A DNA stretch of 8,311 nucleotides from Planctomycetaceae bacterium (lineage in GTDB: Bacteria > Planctomycetota > Planctomycetia > Planctomycetales > Planctomycetaceae). The stretch lies in the NCBI GenBank assembly GCA_027080405.1, contig JALWSL010000113.1, positions 1-8,311 of the forward strand. The letters are read 5' to 3'. Below the pieces are notes generated by a model. It was not told the origin of the DNA. It saw only the letters and a list, made by a program, of their open reading frames with translations, and ran no database searches. This document shows, piece by piece, positions 1 through 6,692 of this stretch (position 1 is the stretch's first letter; every line of letters begins with the position of its first letter). The position numbers and the translations under genes were made by a program.

Positions 1-441
1 AACCTGCACATCATGCTTCGCTTTGAGCTCGAACAGAAAATGATCGCCGGAGAACTCGAGGCAGAGCAGATTCCTGAAGCATGGAACGAAACATTCAGGG
101 AGTATTTCGGGATTGTTCCCGCCAGCGATGCCGAGGGCTGCATGCAGGACGTGCATTGGTCGGCCGGTTACATCGGCTATTTCCCGACTTACGCGTTGGG
201 AAATATTTATGCCTCCCAATTCTTTGAAGCTGCACAAAAACAACTGGGGAACCTGGATGAATTGTTCGCCCGGGGCGAGTTCCAACCGCTTAAAGAATGG
301 CTCAATCAGAATATCCATCGGCGAGGTCAGCAATACCCGGCCGCTCAACTGGTGGAAGTTGTTACGGGAAACAGTTTCTCCGCGGAGGCGTTAATCAAAT
401 ACCTGAAGTTGAAATTCGGTTCCCTGTACCATCTCGAATAA
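1..441 (+). CDS. M32 family metallocarboxypeptidase (carboxypeptidase Taq type), C-terminal part
   Basis: This is the last 146 codons of a cytoplasmic zinc-dependent carboxypeptidase that removes C-terminal residues from peptides. The reading frame is open from base 1 (N-L-H-I-M-L-R-F-E-L-E), so the ATG at 13 is an internal Met and not a start. NLHIMLRFELE and HWSAGYIGYFPTYALGNIYA are signature stretches of M32 proteins, close to the C-terminal end of the fold. The HEXXH zinc-binding motif lies upstream in M32 enzymes (about 500 residues in full) and is outside the window, so activity cannot be judged here. The protein ends in GSLYHLE, a normal-looking end. The stop codon lies inside a 10-bp tandem repeat. 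No clear terminator follows, and the next gene starts 135 bp downstream on the same strand. Family assignment is confident and comes from remembered motif similarity. Confidence 0.9.
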   Translation, partial: NLHIMLRFELEQKMIAGELEAEQIPEAWNETFREYFGIVPASDAEGCMQDVHWSAGYIGYFPTYALGNIYASQFFEAAQKQLGNLDELFARGEFQPLKEWLNQNIHRRGQQYPAAQLVEVVTGNSFSAEALIKYLKLKFGSLYHLE

Positions 442-452
442 ACTCGAATAAA
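433..452. repeat. 10-bp tandem duplication across a stop codon
   Basis: The unit CTCGAATAAA occurs twice head to tail (433-442 and 443-452). The first copy contains the TAA stop of the M32 carboxypeptidase gene (439-441). The second copy is untranslated, so the protein end is unchanged. This looks like a small slippage or duplication event and no function is implied. Confidence 0.7.
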
Positions 453-576
453 GAAGCCCCCCATGAAGTTCCCAGTACAGTTGGGCCCGCTCTGACCGCC
501 GTAACCAAAATGAGATTTTCAAAAGTTTTCGCACCGTTCGTAAACTTTAACCGAAACCTTAACCGTTAGTAGCACA

Positions 577-1533
577 ATGGCGATTACCTGGACATCAATC
601 CTGCTATGCTTTTTTTGTTGCGCCGGGGAATTCTGTTTTGCAGAAGAACTGAACAACTACCGCAAACCTGTTGATGACGACGATCTGCGATATTGGCTTC
701 AGAATATGGTTTGGTATCACCGCTTCAGTCTCGCAGAAATCAGCTCGGCAACAGGATTGAACGATTCAGAGATTGAATCCGCTTTGAAGAGGTTCAATAT
801 AAATTCACAAAACAGGCCGAAGCGGCCTAAAAACGGCCCATTGCTGGTTCTTCCATATCCGGGAGGCAGGCATCCGAGAATCGGATTTCTGGAAGGAGCA
901 ATCCGCCCGCAGCGGGAAACGAAAATATCTGTCTTTGCTCCGTGGAACGAGACTGACTACTTTGTTCTCGATGTGCCCGAGGCGATCTGGTCAAACCTCG
1001 GATTGACTTACCTGGCTCATACACATGTGCCGACAATCTGGTCGAAACGGAACATCAAATTGGAAAAACTGGAATGGACTCGTAACAGAAACGGGACGCT
1101 CACCATGACAAGAAAACTTCCCAATGGTATTTCATTCGGCACAATCATTGAACCCCGTCGCGATTCCGTTCGCATGAAAATGTGGCTGACAAATGGGACA
1201 AAACAGAAATTGACGGACTTGCGCGTACAGAACTGCGTCATGCTCAAAGGGGCTCACGATTTCGCTGCCCAGACGAACGAGAATAAAGCTATCCGCTCGC
1301 CTTATGTTGCCTGTCGCTCGAGTGATGGGACGAAATGGGTCATCACTGCCTGGGATCCGGTAGATCGTCCCTGGGCGAATCCCGCATGTCCCTGCCTGCA
1401 TTCCGATCCCAGATTTCCCGATGCGAACCCTGGTGAAACAAAACACCTGACTGGCTGGTTTTCCTTCTATGAAGGAAAGCAGATCGAAACGGAATTCAAA
1501 CGAATTGAAGCAACAGGCTGGAGGAAGAAATAA
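577..1533 (+). CDS. Exported protein of unknown function, planctomycete type
   Basis: This 318-residue protein has a probable Sec signal peptide. Residues 6-21 are hydrophobic and cysteine-rich, with a likely cut after Ala22 (CFA|EE). The n-region carries no positive charge, which weakens the call. An in-frame TAG at 568-570, three codons upstream, makes the ATG at 577 the first possible Met start; no Shine-Dalgarno site is visible. Residues 24-75 (NNYRKPVDDDDLRYWLQNMV, then FSLAEISSATGL and ESALKRFNI) form a helical, helix-turn-helix-like segment. The rest looks beta-rich, with motifs YLAHTHVPTIW (145-155) and CPCLHSDPRFPDANPGET (271-288). The Cys and His residues of the latter could bind metal or form disulfides. 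I recall similar secreted proteins only from Planctomycetes and know no assigned function. It appears to be a single-gene unit between the peptidase and the esterase. Confidence 0.8.
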   Translation: MAITWTSILLCFFCCAGEFCFAEELNNYRKPVDDDDLRYWLQNMVWYHRFSLAEISSATGLNDSEIESALKRFNINSQNRPKRPKNGPLLVLPYPGGRHPRIGFLEGAIRPQRETKISVFAPWNETDYFVLDVPEAIWSNLGLTYLAHTHVPTIWSKRNIKLEKLEWTRNRNGTLTMTRKLPNGISFGTIIEPRRDSVRMKMWLTNGTKQKLTDLRVQNCVMLKGAHDFAAQTNENKAIRSPYVACRSSDGTKWVITAWDPVDRPWANPACPCLHSDPRFPDANPGETKHLTGWFSFYEGKQIETEFKRIEATGWRKK

Positions 1534-1719
1534 CGGGCAATTGCGTCCTAGTGACGAAGAGAGGTAAGTCGGTTTGACGCAACGAAGTGGCTCCGTTTCT
1601 CCAAAATTCTCCGCAGAGAGGAAAGAACGGCATCTTTTGACAGCGGATACATCAACTCCAGCACCTCTCTGACAGGAACGCATCTTGCAACATGTAACCG
1701 GTGCCCCTTTTTCAACTTG

Positions 1720-1733
1720 AACTCGTCCGAGTT
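1720..1733. promoter_or_regulatory. Inverted repeat AACTCG-TC-CGAGTT upstream of the esterase gene
   Basis: This perfect 6+6 bp dyad with a 2-bp centre lies 84 bp before the ATG at 1818, in the 284-bp gap between the exported-protein and esterase genes. The short centre suits a DNA-binding operator better than an RNA hairpin. An offset second complement, TCAACT at 1712-1717, also matches AGTTGA at 1730-1735. No regulator is known, and chance is possible. Confidence 0.25.
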
Positions 1734-1817
1734 GAGCAAACAGTGTTGTCGCAACCGGCTGAACCGTTTATTGTTTACGCTGATCGGGTTTGTGCAAGAA
1801 TGTGAATAAGGTTGGCT

Positions 1818-2762
1818 ATGGTGTTGAAGTTTCGAAGATTGCTTCCCGTTTTCATTCTGTTCGTGATTCCGTCAGTCAATGGACTGCTCGCTCGCGAACC
1901 GGATCAGATTATTGATCTGTGGCCCGATCTGGCACCCGGCGAAACGACTGCTGTATCGGGGGTCAGGTTGCCCCGGCGTGCTTCGGAAAATCCTCCTGCA
2001 ACCCGTATTAAAAATATCACCAGGCCGCAAATTCACATTTTTTTGCCTTCACCTAAAAAACAAACTGGCTGTGCCGTGCTGATCCTCCCGGGCGGCGGCT
2101 ACAACTACGTGGTTATTGATAAAGAAGGTTCGGAAGCAGCGAACTGGCTTAACACTCTGGGAGTAACTGCTTTCGTTCTGCATTATAGAACCAGGGAGAA
2201 TGACGCCGCTGCCCAACAGGATCCTGAGCTTCCTGCTTTTTCCGAGCGACCGTTGCAGGACGGACAACGGGCGATCAGCCTGATTCGCGAACGCGCCTCA
2301 CAGTGGGAGTTAAAGCCGGATCGGATTGGCGTACTCGGATTTTCAGCTGGCGGACAACTGGCTGCACTGTTGGCAACACGCTTCAATGACCGGGCATACG
2401 CACCAAAAGACCAAGCCGACAAAATATCGTGCCAGCCGGACTTCGCCCTGTTGCTTTACCCCTGGCAGTTGATCGACAAAAAAACGGAGCGACTCGCTTC
2501 TGCCTTCACGGTTTCCAATCAATGCCCGCCCACTTTCCTTGTGCATGCACACAACGATCCCCACACCTCGCTCAACAGCGTACAATTCTATTGTGCGTTG
2601 AAACAGAATGGGATCGAGGCAGAATTACACATCTACCGTAACGGCGGACATGGTAACGGACTACGCCCGGTCGAAAATTCTTCATTTCCTGCCTGGCCTG
2701 TTCGGGCAGCCGACTGGATGCGACAGAAAAAATACCTGAATCGGGCAAATCGCATAAAATAA
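1818..2762 (+). CDS. Exported alpha/beta-hydrolase, acetyl(xylan) esterase-like
   Basis: This 314-residue serine esterase probably removes acetyl or similar ester groups from plant or algal polysaccharides outside the cytoplasm. The signal peptide has a basic start (MVLKFRR), a hydrophobic core at 8-21 and a likely cut near Leu-Leu-Ala25. DLWPDLAPGE (33-42) is typical of planctomycete secreted esterases. The oxyanion-hole motif is PGGGY (91-95) and the nucleophile elbow is GFSAGG (174-179) with Ser176. Asp247 in HAHNDPHT and His278 in GGHGNGL complete the triad, so the enzyme looks intact. An in-frame TTG at 1812 would add two residues, but ATG 1818 is preferred: AAGG at 1808-1811 sits 6 nt before it, and the signal peptide starts naturally there. 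The family resembles BD-FAE and COG0657 esterases. The exact substrate cannot be read from sequence, and there are no sugar-utilisation neighbours to specify it. Confidence 0.88.
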   Translation: MVLKFRRLLPVFILFVIPSVNGLLAREPDQIIDLWPDLAPGETTAVSGVRLPRRASENPPATRIKNITRPQIHIFLPSPKKQTGCAVLILPGGGYNYVVIDKEGSEAANWLNTLGVTAFVLHYRTRENDAAAQQDPELPAFSERPLQDGQRAISLIRERASQWELKPDRIGVLGFSAGGQLAALLATRFNDRAYAPKDQADKISCQPDFALLLYPWQLIDKKTERLASAFTVSNQCPPTFLVHAHNDPHTSLNSVQFYCALKQNGIEAELHIYRNGGHGNGLRPVENSSFPAWPVRAADWMRQKKYLNRANRIK

Positions 2763-3039
2763 CAGAAAAGTGGTTCCATTCATTATCCGCAGCATCTGGT
2801 GATCTTTTCCAACAGGGTGAACCTTTACAGGTGTGTTAAAAGCGGGGTTTTATTATCATGCGTGCGTGTGAGAGTCCCGGTTGAAACAGGTCCGCTCTCT
2901 GTTTACCCGGGAATTGCCCGGTACGGAGACGGCATTCAGTATGTGAAGCGTCGATAAGATGTCTCAACTTGTTCCCAGGAGTTCGTTTTCGGTGCAGGAA
3001 CCTGGCCTTTGTGGTAGATTCGTAACCTGATAATAGCCC

Positions 3040-3789
3040 ATGCCCATGGACGAAAAATATTGGTATCTGAAGCGATGCGAGTTGTTTGAACGACTCGATG
3101 GGACGCAGATCGCCCGACTTGAGGCACAGTCTCAAGTGCGGGTTTTCGAGCGGAAGTCATTGGTCTACCTTCCCGATGATGACTCGGATTCCGTCCTGTT
3201 ACTGGTCAGCGGCCGTGTTCGAATCTATCACATTACGACAGAAGGAAAAGAGGCGCTGCTGGCGTTTATCGATCCGGGCGAGTTATTCGGAGAATTGACA
3301 ATCATCGGTCAGAGCCAGCGGGAAGAATTTGCAGAGACAATGGAGAAGTCCCAGATTGTCAAGATTCCCGCAACTGCGATTCGGGAGGTGATGGATGAAA
3401 ATCCGGAAGTGACGATGGGAGTCACCAAACTGATTGGGCTCAGGCGTCAACGATTTGAACGCAGATTGAAATCGCTGATGTTTCAACCGAATCGGGATCG
3501 ACTGATCTTCCTGCTTCTGGAACTGGCGGAACGGTATGGGGTTCCGCACTCCGATGGAACCGCTTTGAGGATCCGCCTTTCCCACCAGGAAATGGCCAAT
3601 ATTATCGGAAGTACGCGAGAAACGGTGACTGTTGTTCTGGGAGAGTTGCAGCAGGAAGGGTTGTTGGAAGTGAAAAGGAGGCAAGTCATTCTGAAAGAGC
3701 TGGATCGACTGGCGAACTCAATCGGCGCGGCTCCACCAGAGATCCCCGGACGTTCTTCGAAGCGGGCGTTCCGCACAGGAGACACTTGA
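3040..3789 (+). CDS. Crp/Fnr family transcriptional regulator
   Basis: This 249-residue cytoplasmic regulator is near the usual family size (about 210-250). Residues 14-115 form the cyclic-nucleotide-binding-like beta-roll (LFERLDGTQIARL, then LLLVSGRVRIY and DPGELFGELTIIG). The dimer helix spans about 118-147, and the winged helix-turn-helix about 150-222 (RLSHQEMANIIG, then STRETVTVVLGEL as recognition helix). Arg193-Glu194 match CRP Arg180-Glu181, which read the GTGA core of the operator. The Arg-Ser cAMP-binding pair of CRP is not seen after GELFGEL (the sequence is QSQREEFAET). Only one cysteine is near the N-terminus (Cys13), so an Fnr-type 4Fe-4S sensor is unlikely. The effector is therefore unknown. 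A Gly/Pro/Arg-rich tail (229-249) follows the wing. ATG 3046 is an alternative start, and no strong Shine-Dalgarno site favours either. A terminator follows, then a CRP-type site that this protein may bind. Confidence 0.92.
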   Translation: MPMDEKYWYLKRCELFERLDGTQIARLEAQSQVRVFERKSLVYLPDDDSDSVLLLVSGRVRIYHITTEGKEALLAFIDPGELFGELTIIGQSQREEFAETMEKSQIVKIPATAIREVMDENPEVTMGVTKLIGLRRQRFERRLKSLMFQPNRDRLIFLLLELAERYGVPHSDGTALRIRLSHQEMANIIGSTRETVTVVLGELQQEGLLEVKRRQVILKELDRLANSIGAAPPEIPGRSSKRAFRTGDT

Positions 3790-3847
3790 ATTTCTGCCGA
3801 TCAACAAACGCAGAAAAACCTGTTTTCCGGGAAGAGTTGCGAGACAG

Positions 3848-3888
3848 GCGGTGAATTTCGGGATTCACGCGATTATTTTTTTGTTTTT
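3848..3888 (+). terminator. Intrinsic terminator after the Crp/Fnr gene
   Basis: The stem is GTGAAT (3851-3856) paired with ATTCAC (3863-3868) around the 6-nt loop TTCGGG. A lower GC clamp (3848-3849 with 3869-3870) is separated by one bulged G. A T-rich tract (3872-3888) follows directly. It begins 59 bp after the stop codon. The stem is short and the U-tract starts a few bases late, so strength is uncertain. Confidence 0.6.
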
Positions 3889-3906
3889 CGGAATGTTTTT
3901 CCTCAA

Positions 3907-3922
3907 TGTGAGATACTTCACA
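3907..3922. promoter_or_regulatory. CRP-type operator TGTGA-N6-TCACA
   Basis: TGTGAGATACTTCACA matches the core half-sites and 6-bp spacing of the classical CRP operator exactly. It lies 118 bp after the Crp/Fnr gene and centres about 64 bp before the start codon of the zinc-finger membrane protein gene at 3979. The regulator next door has the Arg-Glu pair that reads GTGA, so it is the natural candidate to bind here. The target is most likely the 3979 gene, since no gene diverges to the left. That pairing is inference. Confidence 0.7.
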
Positions 3923-3945
3923 CATTTTTTCTTCAAGAATGTCAA

Positions 3946-3951
3946 TATACA
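3946..3951 (+). promoter_or_regulatory. Candidate -10 element (TATACA)
   Basis: TATACA is a four-of-six match to TATAAT. Initiation about 7 nt downstream, near 3958, would put the centre of the CRP-type operator at roughly -43. That is close to the -41.5 typical of class II CRP-dependent activation, where no good -35 box is needed; CACATT occupies that place here. This is inference from spacing only. Confidence 0.3.
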
Positions 3952-3978
3952 AGTGGGGCTTTTTTACGGGACATTCTC

Positions 3979-4428
3979 ATGACAAAACAAGAGACAACTG
4001 GACTGGATAAGTGGATCGATTGCCGCGGAGGAGAAATCTCCGGGCTGGTCCGACGATTGAAAACGCAGCGAGCGATATCCCGTCGCAAGCAGGTCGTGCA
4101 ATCATTCTCCCTCGCAGCGGGCTTGCTGGTGATTGTCGGCCTTGGCTGGTTGATGCTCCCGGGTGAGCCCTCCCCCACCGAAGCGAACTATGGGGGAGTT
4201 ACCTGTAGCGAAGTGGTCAAGCACGGCAAGCAGTATGTGCTGCATCAGTTGGATCCTGAACTGGCCAGGAAGATAAATGCACACCTTGGTCAATGTGAAA
4301 ATTGCCGGCGAAAAATGACAATGCTGCGTGAACGACTTGGGTTGGGGCCGGCGAAACGCAGCACCGATTCCGACCAACATGCACCTGTTTCAGCAACGGC
4401 GACCATCGCAGCGACGATCATTCCGTAG
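3979..4428 (+). CDS. Membrane protein with an anti-sigma-type zinc motif (zf-HC2/ZAS-like)
   Basis: This 149-residue protein has three parts. Residues 1-41 are a basic N-terminal segment (GLVRRLKTQRAISRRKQ). Residues 43-60 are one transmembrane helix (FSLAAGLLVIVGLGWLML). The C-terminal part carries Cys76 and His102-x3-Cys106-x2-Cys109, followed by a low-complexity Ala/Thr tail. The H-x3-C-x2-C motif with a Cys 26 residues before the His is the spacing I recall for zinc-associated anti-sigma factors such as RsrA. It may therefore bind zinc, perhaps in a redox-sensitive way. Two things are odd: the zinc motif follows the membrane helix instead of preceding it, and no sigma-factor gene is in the window. 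Under the positive-inside rule the motif would face outward. ATG 3979 has only a weak GGGA (3968-3971) upstream. A CRP-type operator lies in front. Anti-sigma function is not established. Confidence 0.72.
   Translation: MTKQETTGLDKWIDCRGGEISGLVRRLKTQRAISRRKQVVQSFSLAAGLLVIVGLGWLMLPGEPSPTEANYGGVTCSEVVKHGKQYVLHQLDPELARKINAHLGQCENCRRKMTMLRERLGLGPAKRSTDSDQHAPVSATATIAATIIP
4170..4198 (+). repeat. Perfect 8-bp stem-loop inside the zinc-finger gene
   Basis: CTCCCCCA (4170-4177) is the exact reverse complement of TGGGGGAG (4191-4198), with a 13-nt loop between. It falls in the linker between the membrane helix and the zinc motif. The stem is very GC-rich and has no T-run after it, so it is not a terminator. 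It could slow translation between two domains, or be a by-product of a Pro/Gly-coding linker. Confidence 0.4.
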
Positions 4429-4529
4429 AACATCCAGTATCATCTTCTCGTTTCAATTCACATCGCTGTCATTGTGATAACAGTGGATCCGGGAACCGGG
4501 TTGAGGTTCTGCCGCCCTTTCCCGTTCAA

Positions 4530-6218
4530 TTATTTCAGTTGGACTCCGCTTAAAGAAGTCGTTGTGTAAACGGCAGAGTGGATGCTGTCTTCGCCGTCGA
4601 AATCGTCCTCGAAAACGTACTCTGAATGCAGTGTCGGCATGTTGAAGCTGCTTTGTTTGCCCGAGACGATCTTGTGTACCTTGTCGATAATTTTGAAAAA
4701 AGTATCGACGATCGAAGGATCCCATTGCCGGGCGCGACCGTCTCGCAATATCTGTTCCGCCTTTTCCAGTGGTAGCCCTTTTCGGTAGGAACGATCGCTG
4801 GTCATGGCATCGTACGCATCGGCAACAGCCAATATTCTCGCAGCCAATGGAATGTCCTCTTTATCCAATTGATGTGGATAACCCGTTCCATCCCACGATT
4901 CATGGTGGAACAGCACACCCGGCAGGACATGCTGAAGCTGATTGAGATGCTTGAGTATTTCGTAACCGAGTACGGGATGCAGCTTGATTTCATCAAATTC
5001 CTGCTTGGTCAACTTCCCGGGCTTGGTCAGCACTTCGTCCCTGACACCAATTTTACCGATATCGTGCAAAAGACCGGCCAGATAGATTCTCTGACAATCT
5101 TCCTCCGGCAAACCGTACTGAATCGCGATCGCCTTGGCTATTTGTGCAACCCGATCGCTATGACCACAAGTATATTGATCTTTCGTGTCAATCGCGTTCA
5201 CCAGCGTCCGAACCGTGCCCACAAGAATTTCCTGCTGTTCCCGAAACAGTTGCACATTGTGCGCCTGGGTTGCCAGAACAGAAGCGGCAGATTCCATCAA
5301 TAAAGCCGCCTTGGTATTGAACTGGGCACATTCCCGAACTGCGAATTCCCCCGCATACCCGTTATTCCCGGGCAGACTTTGCCTGTTTACCGCAATCAGC
5401 CAGCCAAAGCAGTAATTTCTGCAAATCGCGGGAATGACAACAACCGAAGAAATCTCCTTGGAGAACTTGCAGTCATCCTGGCTGACATGGTTATTGATGA
5501 AACTTTGACAGCACAAATTTGGACCAGCCATTTTCAGCAGATCGGAAACAACCTCTTCATCAACCTGACGCGCACCCAGCGTATAAATGCCATCGTAAGC
5601 CGATAGCGATCTGGAACCCTCCCGATTTTTCAACACGACAATCAGCGATTCGGCGTGAATCAGATCTTTCAGACTTGTCAATGCCTGTCGAGCGCTGGAG
5701 GTAAGACTGTTTCCTGTTTCCTCAAACGCGAGATTGTCGACCAGTGTGCGGAACCACGTCAACTCTTCAAAATCGATCGATGTCTGTGATGAATAAATCT
5801 GAAGTTGCCGGGTCTGCTCTGCATTGATACGACTCTGGTTCAAATTATCGAGAAAGAGTTGGATGACACGGTGAAATCCCTGGCCAACCTGACGTGATAC
5901 CAGACCGGTTGCGATCCGCTTGCGATGGGTTAACGCTTCCATCGGGATGATGATCAACGATTCATCAGGAGAGACCGGTTGAATCCTGTAAGTCGTATTT
6001 TCCGGTAACTCACTGATAATTTCCTGGGCGATCCGGGTTGCTTCAGGGTTTGGATGGGGTTCACACGGCGTCAATAGCGACCACTGATCATCCCAGTCCC
6101 AAATTTGAAATTGGGTTTGATACGTCTGGCTTAACCAGTCCATGCAAACAGAAACATCTCGCCAGGGGATTACCAGAGACTGGTTCGAAACGCTTTCGTT
6201 TGTTACGAGGTTTGACAT
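4530..6218 (-). CDS. GAF / HD-GYP domain protein, probable cyclic-di-GMP phosphodiesterase
   Basis: This 562-residue protein probably hydrolyses cyclic-di-GMP, lowering the second messenger that governs attachment and motility. Residues 1-120 form an N-terminal domain I cannot name. A helical linker (about 118-150) follows, then a GAF-like sensor (about 165-320), then HD-GYP (about 327-517). The catalytic set is complete: His353 (HSDRV), His385-Asp386 with Lys389 (LLHDIGKIG), His414 (LHPVLGYEIL), His438-His439, DGTGYP (443-448) and Asp467 (ADAYDAMTSDRSYR). No membrane helix or signal peptide is seen, so it should be cytosolic and controlled by a ligand or partner of the GAF region. There is no receiver domain. 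The C-terminal tail (about 530-546) is acidic (FEDDFDGED). A GGA about 9 nt before the ATG may serve as ribosome site. The gene is convergent with the zinc-finger gene, 101 bp apart, with no clear shared terminator. Confidence 0.92.
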   Translation of the reverse strand: MSNLVTNESVSNQSLVIPWRDVSVCMDWLSQTYQTQFQIWDWDDQWSLLTPCEPHPNPEATRIAQEIISELPENTTYRIQPVSPDESLIIIPMEALTHRKRIATGLVSRQVGQGFHRVIQLFLDNLNQSRINAEQTRQLQIYSSQTSIDFEELTWFRTLVDNLAFEETGNSLTSSARQALTSLKDLIHAESLIVVLKNREGSRSLSAYDGIYTLGARQVDEEVVSDLLKMAGPNLCCQSFINNHVSQDDCKFSKEISSVVVIPAICRNYCFGWLIAVNRQSLPGNNGYAGEFAVRECAQFNTKAALLMESAASVLATQAHNVQLFREQQEILVGTVRTLVNAIDTKDQYTCGHSDRVAQIAKAIAIQYGLPEEDCQRIYLAGLLHDIGKIGVRDEVLTKPGKLTKQEFDEIKLHPVLGYEILKHLNQLQHVLPGVLFHHESWDGTGYPHQLDKEDIPLAARILAVADAYDAMTSDRSYRKGLPLEKAEQILRDGRARQWDPSIVDTFFKIIDKVHKIVSGKQSSFNMPTLHSEYVFEDDFDGEDSIHSAVYTTTSLSGVQLK

Positions 6219-6692
6219 TGAAATTATTCCATCCAGACCTGTTTGTTTTCCTCAACCTGATGACAATCTTTTATCGCCGATTATCACCAAGATCCGAAAA
6301 TTCCCTATTTCCGGCATCTCATCTCGGCGTCGCAGGAAGCCACTTCAAGGTTATCTCACCAGAATGCGTCCGACTGACACACGGCAGCGAGATGGCGTAC
6401 TCGTGACAGCTTTTTTGGGAACGCTTCTCGGATTATTCCGATTAAACCCATTTTAGGACGCCAATTCGGCCATGCCCATTTGATCAGAAGGTTCTTGCGC
6501 ACATGCAAGAATGTAAACTCGGACGCAGTCATCTTGCCCGGCATAATGCACGCAGGAAGTTGTAAGTACGCAGAGATCAAAAGATAGCTGGCATCTTCCC
6601 GATACAAGGAAAATCCAGCAGGGTGGCCCACTCTCTTTTAGCGGGTGAATTAATCGCAACAGGACGAATGCGCCATATGCGTTGTTTCTCAG
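6219..6692. other. 474-bp region without a convincing gene
   Basis: This region separates the HD-GYP start from the RHS fragment. The first part must hold the HD-GYP promoter, but I cannot point to convincing boxes. Open frames of 68-104 codons cross it on both strands (6142-6456 plus, 6356-6631 minus, 6453-6659 minus). Their products are rich in Cys, Trp and Arg, overlap one another and resemble nothing I know. In the RHS frame there is a TAA at 6651-6653, and no RHS-like sequence before about 6718. The right part (about 6457-6717) may be remnant DNA left by the event that cut off the RHS gene. Confidence 0.5.

Noticed and set aside
1132..1683. 183-codon minus-strand open frame opposite the exported-protein gene
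   Set aside because: It lies mostly antisense to a gene with a signal peptide and sensible motifs. Its product has no recognisable domain and shadow-like composition.
1812..1817. TTG 1812 as start of the esterase
   Set aside because: ATG 1818 has AAGG at a better distance and begins the basic n-region of the signal peptide.
2903..2923. Hairpin TACC-GGG / CCC-GGTA in the gap before the Crp/Fnr gene, considered as a terminator
   Set aside because: It needs a bulged C, and no T-run follows.
2971..3005. Competing hairpins GTTCC/GGAAC and CCAGG/CCTGG before the Crp/Fnr start, considered as an attenuator or riboswitch
   Set aside because: The stems are only 5 bp, with no conserved riboswitch core and no terminator stem. 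Chance is the simpler explanation.
2836..3160. Two overlapping minus-strand frames of 74-99 codons before the Crp/Fnr gene
   Set aside because: They overlap each other in different frames and run into the regulator's coding region. Neither product looks like a protein family.
3283..3785. Minus-strand frames of 100-133 codons within the Crp/Fnr gene
   Set aside because: They are antisense to a clearly recognised regulator, and their products are rich in Ser/Phe/Gln with no motifs.
4492..4510. Hairpin GGAACC...GGTTCT between the convergent genes, considered as a bidirectional terminator
   Set aside because: It has five or six pairs including a G-T, and no T-run on either side.
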